The notes under the pieces are model-generated. The model was not told the DNA's origin. It was given only the letters and a program-made list of their open reading frames with translations, and did not search any database. From assembly GCA_938010045.1 (NCBI GenBank), contig CALLFZ010000017.1, positions 121,083 to 185,082 on the forward strand: 64,000 nt of DNA. Reading direction: 5' to 3'. Source of the stretch: an uncultured bacterium. Its GTDB lineage: Bacteria > Verrucomicrobiota > Kiritimatiellia > PWTM01. The position numbers and the translations under genes are program-made. Positions 17,770-26,262 of the stretch are shown here, one piece after another (the first letter of the stretch is position 1; each line of letters opens with the position of its first letter).

Positions 17770-20144
17770 TGACCACCGTCCCAGATCCGCCCGTGGGCAT
17801 TTCGCGCCAGGTCGAACGCTGGAACCTGGGTGCCGCGATCCTCGCAGCACTCGTGGTCCGCGTCGTCTACGCTCGGCTCGCCTACTGCTCCACGTTTGAC
17901 AGCGCGGTCGTCGGATGCATGGCGATTCGTATCCTGCGAAATGGAGAACGCCCGCTTTTTTTCTACGGCCAACAGTATTTCGGGTGCCTCGAAGCATGGC
18001 TCGCGGCCGCTATATTCGCGGTCACGGGCATCGGTGAGTTCACACTGACGATCGCTGCCATCCTTCCCTCACTTGGCTGGCTTGTGGCCACCTGGTGGTT
18101 GGTGCGCCGCTGGGCCGGCCCGCGAGCCTCCGCCGCAGCGATCTGGCCGCTCGCTGTGCCGGGATGGGTCGTGCTGCATTACTCCGTGGCCACCTATGGC
18201 GGTTATCCGATCGCCTTTTGCCTGGGCACGCTCGCGCTCGCTCTCGCGTTCGAGGTGTTCGATCGTGACCCCGTGGGCTGCGCTTTGCTTCCGTTCAGTT
18301 TGACCATCGCCGCGGCCGCCGGATTGGCGCTGTGGACGCATTTCATCTCGGCGGCCTACTTATTGCCCGCGGCGCTGTTGATCGCGGCACGCGGCATCCG
18401 GCGGCAGTTCGCCTGGAACTGGCTCTGGCCGTGGCTGGTGGCCCTGCCTGTTCTCGCGATTTCGCTTTCGCCATTGTTCACTGATACGGATGTGGCTGAG
18501 ATCATCGATGTGGCAGGGTGGACGTTGTCGCGCTCGAGGATTCGCGCAGCCGCCGTCGGCCTCGTGCAGCGCCCTCTTTGCGAGCAGTTCATCTTCTCTC
18601 ATGCTCCCGCCCCACATCAGATGGCCGGCCGTTGTCTGCTTCTCGCCTCGCTGCTCGTCGCCATCGGGGCTCTTGCCCTGACCGAGGATCGCCGCCGTCT
18701 CGTGCGGCTCATGGCGCCGGTCGCTGCGCTGTTCCTCTTTCTGGCGCTCTACCTGCCTCATCCGTTGGCTGGCCTGAAGGTACCGCGCTACGTCATTCCG
18801 TTTTGGACCCTCGGGCTGCTGGCGATGATTGCACTGCCCGTTCAGGCGTCCCGTCGCTGGATCCGCAGGCTCGGCAGTGGACTTGCCGCCGCGTGGGTTC
18901 TTTACCATGGGCTTGGCCTCGCGTTCGAACTGCCCGAGGCGATGCGCCAGCGCTCTGCCCGTCGGCTTGAACGTTGCGCGGTCGTTGAAGCCGCAAGGGC
19001 CGCCAATCTGCAATCGGTCACCATGGTCGGATCCTCACGGGTCGGGCATCAAGGGGCCATCTTCACCTTTGCGTCCGAATGCCAGATCGCCTTCGTGAAT
19101 CCCTGGGATGAGCGCCATCGTGCCTCTGCCGAGCTCGTCGGAACCGACGACCGGTCGGGGTTTCTCGTTGCGGCCGATCGGGCTGAACGGGTACGAGTCG
19201 CTCTTCGCGACCTCGGGGCCAGCTGGGCCGAGTCAGCGACCGCCGGCCATGTGCTGATCTACGACGTTTACGTCGCGCCCGCCAGTGGTCGCGCCATACC
19301 CGCGGAACGGATGACGGTCCGCAGCCCCGATGAGTCTTTGATCACTGTCCTGACCGATCGGGACGTCTCGACGCATCACGATGCGGCCTACACGCCGGGG
19401 GCCGGCCTCGACATCCGCTTCGACGACGAGTACGTGATCAGTGCTCTCCATCTGGTCGACTCCGATCCCCACGGCGCGGGTTTGCCGCGAGATGTTACAG
19501 TCGAGGTTTCGCTCGACGGAACCGACTGGCGAGCGGTCCGGTCGTCCGCTCCGAGAACCGCACTGGCGTGGACCGATGGCCCCCGCCTTTATCTCTATGG
19601 GTATGGCGGGCATCTGGAGTGCCGATGGCCTCCGGTCCGTGCGCGTCACGTGCGGATCCGCATGATTCATTCACCCCACATAACGAACACAACCTGGTCT
19701 GTCGCGGAGCTGTATCTGCGCTCGGCCGACAGACAGGGAGGCGTATCGCGGCCGGACGTCAGTGCTGTGGCCGAGGCGCTCAACCGTTGGTCTCCGCCAC
19801 CGGGGTTACTGGCCGCGGATCGCTGGCTCAGTGCGCATCTGGCGCGCCTACCCGGAACGCCCCGAGTGTTTCCCCCGCCCAACCCGCGGTATCGCCACGC
19901 CGCACTTCACCATCGTCGTCTCCGGAAAGAGGTCGCTGTGGCTGTCGCGGAACCTTGGGCGGAGGAGACGCGCAGGGTTGCGGAACAGGCCGGATATGCC
20001 GTCGAGGAGGTGACTCGCGCGGGGGGGTATACCCTGATGAGGCTGGTCCCTCGGACCGATGTGACGCCCGATCTGCTTTTTTGGCAGGGCACATTCCTTC
20101 TTCGCGATTCCTCGGAACAAGTCAGAGCCGCGACGGCCAGATGA
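17766..20144 (+). CDS. GT-C/GT39-like membrane glycosyltransferase with F5/8-type-C-like domain
   Basis: 792 residues. The first loop after TM1 has STFDSAVVGCMAIRIL (about 39-54), then PLFFYGQQYFGCLEAW, a hallmark arrangement of ArnT/PMT-like GT-C proteins with the catalytic Asp in the FD motif. About ten membrane segments run to residue 400. The soluble C-terminal half includes a discoidin-like segment (about 535-660: DIRFDDEYVISALHLVDSD, DVTVEVSLDGTDWRAV, RHVRIRMIH), which would bind sugar. Start ATG 17766 is coupled to the previous gene by ATGA; an in-frame ATG at 17754 is also possible. The last 23 bp overlap the convergent M23 peptidase gene. I infer a role in surface glycan or glycolipid assembly with the two preceding genes. 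Confidence 0.8.
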   Translation: MMTTVPDPPVGISRQVERWNLGAAILAALVVRVVYARLAYCSTFDSAVVGCMAIRILRNGERPLFFYGQQYFGCLEAWLAAAIFAVTGIGEFTLTIAAILPSLGWLVATWWLVRRWAGPRASAAAIWPLAVPGWVVLHYSVATYGGYPIAFCLGTLALALAFEVFDRDPVGCALLPFSLTIAAAAGLALWTHFISAAYLLPAALLIAARGIRRQFAWNWLWPWLVALPVLAISLSPLFTDTDVAEIIDVAGWTLSRSRIRAAAVGLVQRPLCEQFIFSHAPAPHQMAGRCLLLASLLVAIGALALTEDRRRLVRLMAPVAALFLFLALYLPHPLAGLKVPRYVIPFWTLGLLAMIALPVQASRRWIRRLGSGLAAAWVLYHGLGLAFELPEAMRQRSARRLERCAVVEAARAANLQSVTMVGSSRVGHQGAIFTFASECQIAFVNPWDERHRASAELVGTDDRSGFLVAADRAERVRVALRDLGASWAESATAGHVLIYDVYVAPASGRAIPAERMTVRSPDESLITVLTDRDVSTHHDAAYTPGAGLDIRFDDEYVISALHLVDSDPHGAGLPRDVTVEVSLDGTDWRAVRSSAPRTALAWTDGPRLYLYGYGGHLECRWPPVRARHVRIRMIHSPHITNTTWSVAELYLRSADRQGGVSRPDVSAVAEALNRWSPPPGLLAADRWLSAHLARLPGTPRVFPPPNPRYRHAALHHRRLRKEVAVAVAEPWAEETRRVAEQAGYAVEEVTRAGGYTLMRLVPRTDVTPDLLFWQGTFLLRDSSEQVRAATAR

Positions 20145-21381
20145 GAATCTCGAGCCACTGGCGACCCGACGTGCCAATCCGCCAGTTGCCATTGTCGCGC
20201 ACCACTAGCCGCCGACCATTTCGTCCCAATCGTTCCGCATCGGCCCGCAGCACGATCGCGGGCTGAGTGCCGAGTCGCGCCACCTCGTCTGAATTCGCAT
20301 TCCATCCCCCCAGCGGCACGCCGCCTTCCGTCGCCGCGATGACCACCGGTCCGCCGTGGTGTGGCTCACCCCGCCAAAGGCCGGGATACATATCGAAGAA
20401 CCTTGGGCGGCGCAGCACGCGGACCACCACTTCGAAGGCCGGTGCCTCGCCTTCGATCCAGTCTTGAAGCCGAAACGCCCGCCCCTCGGCCTGTGCAACG
20501 TACGGAGCCAAGGGAGGAAGGCCGGCGAGATTCCATCCGTTGAATTGACCGTGATCCGGCGTCAATCGTTTGGACAGAAACCAAGACCGAAAATCCGAGT
20601 TCAGCATCACGCCGACCTCAAAATGTAGGTGCGATCTCTCCACTGGAATCACTTTCGTGGGCGTTCGCCCCATCCGTCCAAGCCGCGCTCCCCGCGCAAT
20701 GGGGCGGCCCGCATGAAGCCCCGGCTCAATCTCATCTAAATGGGCATACAGCGTATAGAGCGGGCCCAATGGGTCGCGATGCAGCAACACCACGTAGAGC
20801 CCGTAATCCGAATTTCCCGCCGTCCGGTTCACATATCCCACGGTGCCCTCCGCCGCCGCGACGATATCGTCCAGCGCTCGCCCATCCCGTCCCCGCGCCG
20901 TCGGCGCGATGTCCACCCCTTCGTGGAACGATGGCACGATCGCCCTACCCGACTGCACCGTCCTCACCGAGCCGTACATCGCCGACTCCCACCGACCCGA
21001 AGCGGTGGCCATGTACACGCCCGGTGCATTCGTCTCCAGCAGTCGGGTTTGAGGCGTTGGTGGCCCAAACTCAATCGGCGGAATCACCGGCGGTTCAGGC
21101 TCGACAGCGACGGGTGGCGACTCCTCCAGCCGCGGGCAGCGTCGCACACCGAACGCCGTCAAGATGACCAGCCCGATGATGGCCGCCGCCATACCGCCGG
21201 CCAGCCACCATCGCTTCGAGCCACGACCGGAAACTCGCGGCGGCGTTGTCGGCCGGCCAGGCGAAGTGCCCGACCACCGGAGCGCCAGCTCGAAGGGCAA
21301 CGCACCGTACCGATGGCCGCCATCTGGTGGAGTGCTCCCGTTTCGCATCAGGGCCGCAAAGTTTCCACGTGGCGCAGTCAC
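20122..21381 (-). CDS. Membrane-anchored M23 (LytM) peptidase
   Basis: 419 residues. A cytoplasmic tail of about 57 residues is followed by one membrane segment (about 59-78), a Pro-rich linker (about 85-112) and an M23 domain. Zinc ligands are visible: His153 and Asp157 in SFHEGVDIAP, and His253 in RSHLHFEVGV with His251 as the HxH partner; the additional YAHLDEIEPG motif is also present. Such enzymes cleave peptide cross-links in peptidoglycan, or act as regulators when degenerate; here all key residues are kept. The region after about 300 is unfamiliar. Start ATG 21381 is the natural start of this frame; a later ATG (residue 12) is possible. The 3' end overlaps the convergent glycosyltransferase gene by 23 bp. 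Confidence 0.87.
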   Translation of the reverse strand: MTAPRGNFAALMRNGSTPPDGGHRYGALPFELALRWSGTSPGRPTTPPRVSGRGSKRWWLAGGMAAAIIGLVILTAFGVRRCPRLEESPPVAVEPEPPVIPPIEFGPPTPQTRLLETNAPGVYMATASGRWESAMYGSVRTVQSGRAIVPSFHEGVDIAPTARGRDGRALDDIVAAAEGTVGYVNRTAGNSDYGLYVVLLHRDPLGPLYTLYAHLDEIEPGLHAGRPIARGARLGRMGRTPTKVIPVERSHLHFEVGVMLNSDFRSWFLSKRLTPDHGQFNGWNLAGLPPLAPYVAQAEGRAFRLQDWIEGEAPAFEVVVRVLRRPRFFDMYPGLWRGEPHHGGPVVIAATEGGVPLGGWNANSDEVARLGTQPAIVLRADAERLGRNGRRLVVRDNGNWRIGTSGRQWLEILIWPSRL

Positions 21382-21552
21382 CCTGTCAAGCGGGTCCAGC
21401 GCTCACTCGGCCCGCCTTCGTTCGATGCGCTCGCAACCCCGATGGGCCAATATCCCAGAACGAGCGATTTTCGGGGTTCTTGTCTGGCATCCGCTTCTCG
21501 TCACTCGACCCCGAATGCGGTAGCATGCGTCGTATGCATTCGTAGCCAAGCG

Positions 21553-21629
21553 GCTCCCGTAGCTCAGCAGGACAGAGCATCGGATTTCTAATCCGACGGT
21601 CGCAGGTTCGAATCCTGCCGGGAGCGCCA
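21553..21629 (+). tRNA. tRNA-Arg (anticodon UCU)
   Basis: A full cloverleaf can be folded: acceptor arms GCTCCCG/CGGGAGC, D-arm GCTC...GAGC, anticodon stem TCGGA/TCCGA with loop TTTCTAA (anticodon TCT, reads AGA), and T-arm GCAGG-TTCGAAT-CCTGC. The 3' end has discriminator G and an encoded CCA (627-629). It stands alone between the M23 peptidase and HEAT-protein genes. Confidence 0.96.
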
Positions 21630-21829
21630 ACGCCGGATCAACGAGGAGGGGGGTATTCGCCAGACCACCGCGTTGTCGAATTCGCGTCTGTTCGGTCCCC
21701 ATCGGCCCCAACACCGAGCACCCGATGTCACGGCAGAGCCCACCACCGCACAAACGGATGCCCCCCGAACCAACCGGCAGCTCCGCGGAGGGCGGGATCC
21801 CGCCACGGGGGCGCCGGGGCACACGCACG

Positions 21830-23917
21830 CTACGGGGGATCGGCGTCCAGCCGCCGGCGCGCGGCTGCCGCCACATCGGGATGTGTCGACGCGACGGCGG
21901 CGGCGATTTTCTCCACCGCAATCCGTGCCTCGGCCCGCACTCCGGGTATGTCCAACGCCTCGAGCGCAACGGCGAGCGTCTCCGGTGAGGGAGCGTCCGC
22001 GGCCACGCCCAGCACCGACATACGCTCTTCGGAGGTGCGACACGCAGTCCAAAGCTCCCGCACACGAACCGCGACGGGCGGCGCTCGGGTCGCCGGCACG
22101 CGAGCGATCCGCACCAGTCCCGAAAACAAGAGCGCCCGCGCAGCCGGTTCGCGGACCGCCTCCGCAGTTTCCATCAGAGCCGACCATGCGTCCGCGCCTG
22201 GCCAGCTGGCCAGCGCCCGCAGAGCGGCGTTCCGAACCACCTCACATTCCTCGTGCAGGGCCGCCACCACGACCTTGAGCAACTCTGGATCGCCCGCCCG
22301 CGGCATCAACGTCACGAGCGACGCTTTCCACGAGGACTCCGTCGCTTCGCGCCATCGCGAACGCAGTTCCGCGCCAGCGCTCACGCCGATACGCGTAATC
22401 GCTCGAGCCACCGCCGTCTCCGCGTCTGAACGCAACGCCTCCGAGTTGTGCACCCGATGTAGCGAGTCGAGCAGGTGCGGCAGGTCCTCCGGTTCTGCCC
22501 GTGTCCCCGCGGCACGAAAGGCCAGGCGCGCGACCGCGGGATCCGCATCCCGTGTCGCCGCCAGCAACTTGTCTCGAACCAACCCGCCCCGGCGGGCAAG
22601 GACATCGATCAGCGCGACCCGCTGAGTTGAAACCGCTGTCTCAAAACGTTGGGCAATCTCACGGTCGACCGCGGGATCATCCGTCAACGTCACGAGGGCA
22701 CGCATCGCGGCGCTCCCTTCCAATTCGCCGCCGGTGAACCATCGCTGCCACAACGGGTCGACATGCTGGGGGCCACCGCAACGGCCGAGCGCAAGGATAG
22801 CGGCCTCCCGCAGGGCGGCCGGTTCCCACCACATCGCCCGAACGAGCGCCTGCCGCGCCCGCTCGTCCCCGCGCACAAGTGCTCGCCGGGCGAACGCGTC
22901 GGCCAACGCCGGCTGTAGCTCCGGCGGAAGGTTGGTCCAGACCGCGGCGAATCGGTCGGCGGTGCCACGTCCATCGAAGCGCGGCAAAGCGGCGAGAGCG
23001 ACCGGTGCCAGCGCTGGATCCGGGCTCGAAGCAGTGAGAAGGCGGAGCGCACGAGCGGCACCGTGGTCGTCGTCGCTCTCCATCAGAAGAGTGAACGCGC
23101 CGCGACGAACATGCACGGCGCCCGAGTCGGCAACCGCATCAAGAATCGCCCGCGCGTGTGGCCGGCGGCCGGCCGCCAGTTCGCGCTGGGCCATGTCGAG
23201 CAGAGCCGCTTCCGCTTCGGCGCGCACCTGGGTTCTGTGGTCTTTCCTGGCCGCCTCGAGGACCGAGCGGATGGACGGTCCGCCGAGTCTGCCCAGCGCG
23301 CGGATCGCGGCCACGGCGATGGTCTCCTCGGGGTGTTCACACCACCCAGCGACCGCAACCGCGGCGCGCACATCGCCGCGCCGCCCGAGTGAGTCGAGCA
23401 TTTGCAGGCGGCTCCTCGGCGCCAACACCGGCAAGGCCGCGATCATCACCTCGGCCGGACCGCCGCCTGGAATTCCAGCCAGCGCCATGGCCACCACTGA
23501 AGGTTCATCCCCGCGGCCCAACCATACGGCCAACGTCGGCAGCGACTCCTCCCCGCCGCACAGCGCAAGCTGATGGCAGGCAAGACGCACCGCCTCAGGT
23601 CCGGTGGCCTTCGCCAGAGCCGCCAGCCAGAACCGCTCCATTTCGGCGCGTTGGGACGGCCTATCCGCATTGTGGATCGTCTCTTCTTCGAGCCGTCGCA
23701 CCTCCACCAACTCGACGCCCGACTCGTAGCCCGCCGCGACCTCCACGCGTCGGTTCGCGTTGGCGCCCACGGTCGTCGCGAACGCGAGCGTCATGCCAAT
23801 CGTCGTGGCCGCACACCGCCGGAAACGGCCCGGACCTTTCGCCGGCCGGCGCCGACGACCAAACAGCCCTTGTCGGTGGAGCCGCTCCATCTCGTCTGTG
23901 CGGCTTACGCGGTCCAT
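21830..23917 (-). CDS. HEAT-repeat protein, paralogue of the HEAT lipoprotein at 39 kb
   Basis: 695 residues, almost entirely alpha-helical HEAT/armadillo-type repeats from about residue 85, for example EETIAVAAIRALGRLGGPSI and CEVVRNAALRALASWPGA. The N-terminus has a basic stretch (FGRRRRPAKGPGRFRR) then a weak hydrophobic segment (CAATTIGMTLAFATTVGANA) that could be an export signal. GGGAGG about 10 nt upstream supports ATG 23917, which lies inside the end of oxidoreductase 2 (13-bp overlap); the two are surely co-translated. The C-terminal half aligns by eye with the HEAT lipoprotein at 39016-41079, which also directly follows an oxidoreductase. HEAT solenoids bind proteins or ligands; no catalytic function is evident. 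Confidence 0.82.
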   Translation of the reverse strand: MDRVSRTDEMERLHRQGLFGRRRRPAKGPGRFRRCAATTIGMTLAFATTVGANANRRVEVAAGYESGVELVEVRRLEEETIHNADRPSQRAEMERFWLAALAKATGPEAVRLACHQLALCGGEESLPTLAVWLGRGDEPSVVAMALAGIPGGGPAEVMIAALPVLAPRSRLQMLDSLGRRGDVRAAVAVAGWCEHPEETIAVAAIRALGRLGGPSIRSVLEAARKDHRTQVRAEAEAALLDMAQRELAAGRRPHARAILDAVADSGAVHVRRGAFTLLMESDDDHGAARALRLLTASSPDPALAPVALAALPRFDGRGTADRFAAVWTNLPPELQPALADAFARRALVRGDERARQALVRAMWWEPAALREAAILALGRCGGPQHVDPLWQRWFTGGELEGSAAMRALVTLTDDPAVDREIAQRFETAVSTQRVALIDVLARRGGLVRDKLLAATRDADPAVARLAFRAAGTRAEPEDLPHLLDSLHRVHNSEALRSDAETAVARAITRIGVSAGAELRSRWREATESSWKASLVTLMPRAGDPELLKVVVAALHEECEVVRNAALRALASWPGADAWSALMETAEAVREPAARALLFSGLVRIARVPATRAPPVAVRVRELWTACRTSEERMSVLGVAADAPSPETLAVALEALDIPGVRAEARIAVEKIAAAVASTHPDVAAAARRRLDADPP

Positions 23918-25251
23918 GGAGTGCGAGCCTCCCGCCGCAGGAAGCGATCGGCAATTTCGTCGTGGAACATTTCATGCACTGGATCCCAGCGCAGCCGACG
24001 TCCGAGCCGTGCGCTGATGGTCATGGCCAGCGCGATTGTTTGCGCCCGGTGCGCGACCTCCGGATGACACGCCGGCGGCCGCCGCGTGCGCACACCGTCA
24101 AGAAAGTCGCGAATGTGATCGCCAGCGTCGGCCCAGCCCGGCCCACCCGGCCGGCGCAACCGCAGCAACGACGCCGGATGGGCCGTCACCGTGTTCGTGT
24201 GATCATCCACCTGGATCCACCCTTCATCGCCCACGTAGCGAAGGTAACGGTCCGGGAAGGCACCTCGCTGATACATCACGCCTTCGATCCCGTCGGCGTA
24301 GCGGCACCGGAACACGCCACGGATCGCCGTTTCGCTCATATGGACGGCCGGATCCGGCCACTCGAGATCCGACGCCTCAAACTCGATCGGTCCCGACTCA
24401 TCGCGTCCGAGAGTCCACTGCATTTGGTCGGTGTAGTGAACGCCCATGTCAACATGCACCCCATCGCTGGTGTCCCAAAAGCACATCCAGCCGTGGCCCT
24501 CGACGCGGGCCGGCACATAGGGCCGCCACGGAACGGGCCCCAACCACTGGTCGTAGTCGAATCCCTCCGGCACCGGTGCAGGTCGCGCATGCGGCACCGT
24601 GGGGCCGGCCCACACTTGCATTTCGATGCGCTGCAGACGTCCGATCCGCCCCGACCGAACAACATCGCGCGCAAAACGGTACGATGCCGTCGCCCGTCGC
24701 TGCGTGCCCGCCTGGTAGATCGTGCCCAACCGACGGCACGTGTCGACAAGACGCCGCCCCTCTTCGATCGTCAGCGTCACCGGTTTTTCACAGTAGACAT
24801 CCTTGCCCGCGCGCGCGGCGAGCATGGACATCGTCGCGTGCCAGCGATTGCCGGTGGCCACAAGCACCGCGTCGATATCCGGTCGCGCCAGCAGCTCGCG
24901 AAAATCGCTGTACATGGCGCAATCCGTCGTGCCGTACTGCTCGTCCACCACGCGTTTCGCCGATTCGAGCCGCGAGCGGCGGCAGTCTGCGACGGCCACC
25001 CATTGCACGTCGGAGAACCAGAGGAAATTCGGAAGAATCGCCCGAGCACGGGGACCGACGCCGATTCCGCCCATGACGATCCGTTCGCTCGGCGCCACGG
25101 TTCCGCCGCGCCCCAACGCTCGGGCCGGCACGATCAACGGGGCGGACGCCACTGCGGCCAGCCCGAGAAACCGCCGTCGCGAACAGCCCGTGCGACGCGG
25201 CGCCCCACCCACCTCCAGGCCGTGACGAACCGGGAGTGCGCCATCCCTCAT
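23905..25251 (-). CDS. Tat-exported Gfo/Idh/MocA-family oxidoreductase 2
   Basis: 448 residues. A Tat signal (CSRRRFLGLAAVASAP, ending near ALGRG) begins about residue 22, after an unusual basic prefix. The Rossmann fold starts at IVMGGIGVGPRA; the EKP motif is intact (YCEKPVTLTIEEG, about 155). The C-terminal sheet domain has VHVDMGVHYTDQMQW and DHIRDFLDGVRTRRPP, a close match to oxidoreductase 4 in the window. It probably oxidises a sugar in the periplasm. The start overlaps the stop of the upstream isomerase (ATGA at 25248-25251) and the end contains the ribosome-binding site and start of the HEAT gene, so the three form one tightly coupled operon. Confidence 0.92.
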   Translation of the reverse strand: MRDGALPVRHGLEVGGAPRRTGCSRRRFLGLAAVASAPLIVPARALGRGGTVAPSERIVMGGIGVGPRARAILPNFLWFSDVQWVAVADCRRSRLESAKRVVDEQYGTTDCAMYSDFRELLARPDIDAVLVATGNRWHATMSMLAARAGKDVYCEKPVTLTIEEGRRLVDTCRRLGTIYQAGTQRRATASYRFARDVVRSGRIGRLQRIEMQVWAGPTVPHARPAPVPEGFDYDQWLGPVPWRPYVPARVEGHGWMCFWDTSDGVHVDMGVHYTDQMQWTLGRDESGPIEFEASDLEWPDPAVHMSETAIRGVFRCRYADGIEGVMYQRGAFPDRYLRYVGDEGWIQVDDHTNTVTAHPASLLRLRRPGGPGWADAGDHIRDFLDGVRTRRPPACHPEVAHRAQTIALAMTISARLGRRLRWDPVHEMFHDEIADRFLRREARTPWTA

Positions 25252-26099
25252 TTCAGCGCATCCCTCACAAACTCCACGCAGTGGCGAACGTCCTCGACCA
25301 CCTGGTCGTTCAGGTTCTCGTACTCGATCGCCACGTACCCCCGGTACCCGAGTGCGCGCAACTCTTGCACAATCTCACGCACACGCCCCACGCCCTCGCC
25401 AAACCTCACATCGTTTGCTTTGGGCTCTGCCGCCACCACGTCCTTCAGATGGACCGACCGGATTCTCGACTTCATCTTGCGGATCGCGGCAACGGGATCC
25501 ACGCCGGACCGCACGAGATGGCCGGTGTCCACGCAGAAGCCCATCCGCCGGTCGCGTCCGTCCATGAGCGACATCAGGTAGTCCGGATCCCAGTTTCGGT
25601 AGTCCGGGCGGTTCGGATCTCGCGGGTGGTTGTGGAAGCACACCGCAATGTCGTACTCCTTCGCCATCCGTTCGAAGATATCCAGCAGATCGGGTGGCGG
25701 TTCGCCGGTGATGCCGTCCAGCCCCAACGCTTTGGCGAACTCGAACAGGGACCGGATGTTGGCCTCGGCGCTGGCGGCGTCGCGAAACACAGCGTGGCTG
25801 AAGTAGGCGTTGGACGCGCGCAGTTTGTTCGCCGTGAGGGCGGACCGCAGCTCCGATCGGCGGTTCGATGGAAGACGGTGGTCGAGCACGAGATCCGGCG
25901 CGCTCCCGCCGAACTTTTGCCACAGGAAAAACTCGATCGCATCGGCGCCAACCGCACGCGTCTTTTCGATCGCCTCGAGAGCCGTACCGTTTCGGAATGA
26001 ATACGCGGCCACCGATACGCGGATCGCCGACTCCTCCGCGGCCCCCACCGCGAACGTCCCCAAAATGACTCCCACCAACACGGCCACTGATTTCATCAT
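25248..26099 (-). CDS. Exported sugar-phosphate isomerase/epimerase-like protein (AP endonuclease 2 fold)
   Basis: 283 residues. A signal peptide (MMKSVAVLVGVILGTFAVGA, cleavage near GAAEE) precedes a TIM-barrel of PF01261. Typical metal and active-site segments are visible: AIEFFLWQKF, LRASNAYFSHAVF, AVCFHNHPRDP, MGFCVDTGHLVRSG, IRSVHLKDVV and YVAIEYENLND. In the 3-keto-glycoside pathway of Bacteroides such proteins act with Gfo/Idh/MocA oxidoreductases and DUF1080 proteins, which fits its position as first gene of the operon with oxidoreductase 2. ATG 26099 has AAGGAG at about 8 nt; 26096 is a second ATG. Expression is probably controlled through the leader palindrome at 26118-26133. Confidence 0.88.
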   Translation of the reverse strand: MMKSVAVLVGVILGTFAVGAAEESAIRVSVAAYSFRNGTALEAIEKTRAVGADAIEFFLWQKFGGSAPDLVLDHRLPSNRRSELRSALTANKLRASNAYFSHAVFRDAASAEANIRSLFEFAKALGLDGITGEPPPDLLDIFERMAKEYDIAVCFHNHPRDPNRPDYRNWDPDYLMSLMDGRDRRMGFCVDTGHLVRSGVDPVAAIRKMKSRIRSVHLKDVVAAEPKANDVRFGEGVGRVREIVQELRALGYRGYVAIEYENLNDQVVEDVRHCVEFVRDALK

Positions 26100-26117
26100 G
26101 CGCCACTCCTTGGTTAC

Positions 26118-26150
26118 GACGCGAAATCGCGTCAGAATCCAATTTTAGCA
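26118..26150 (-). promoter_or_regulatory. Extended -10 element and 16-bp palindrome before the isomerase operon
   Basis: On the minus strand TGCTAAAAT (26142-26150) reads as an extended -10. Just downstream, a perfect palindrome GACGCGAAATCGCGTC (26118-26133; 7-bp arms, 2-bp centre) lies between the predicted transcription start and the ribosome-binding site. It could be a repressor operator or a 5'-UTR hairpin. No clear -35 is seen. Confidence 0.4.
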
Positions 26151-26262
26151 TCAACCCACCACGACCTCGAGGCCCACGTCCACGGGCCGTCTCGGGACGG
26201 TACGGCGCAGCCTTCGACCTCAACGTGGACGGAGGCACGTCGGGCGGCCGCGATGCGGCAAA

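Noticed and set aside
19950..20413. Repeated GAACCTTGGGCGG in the glycosyltransferase and M23 genes
   Set aside because: Thirteen bases shared in unrelated coding contexts, with no flanking similarity; probably chance. Its CCTTGG core is not part of a palindrome like those before the DUF1080 genes.
23158..25581. 807-codon open frame on the plus strand
   Set aside because: It lies antisense to the HEAT protein and oxidoreductase 2, is Arg/Pro/His-rich, and matches no family. It is a product of high G+C codon usage in the real genes.
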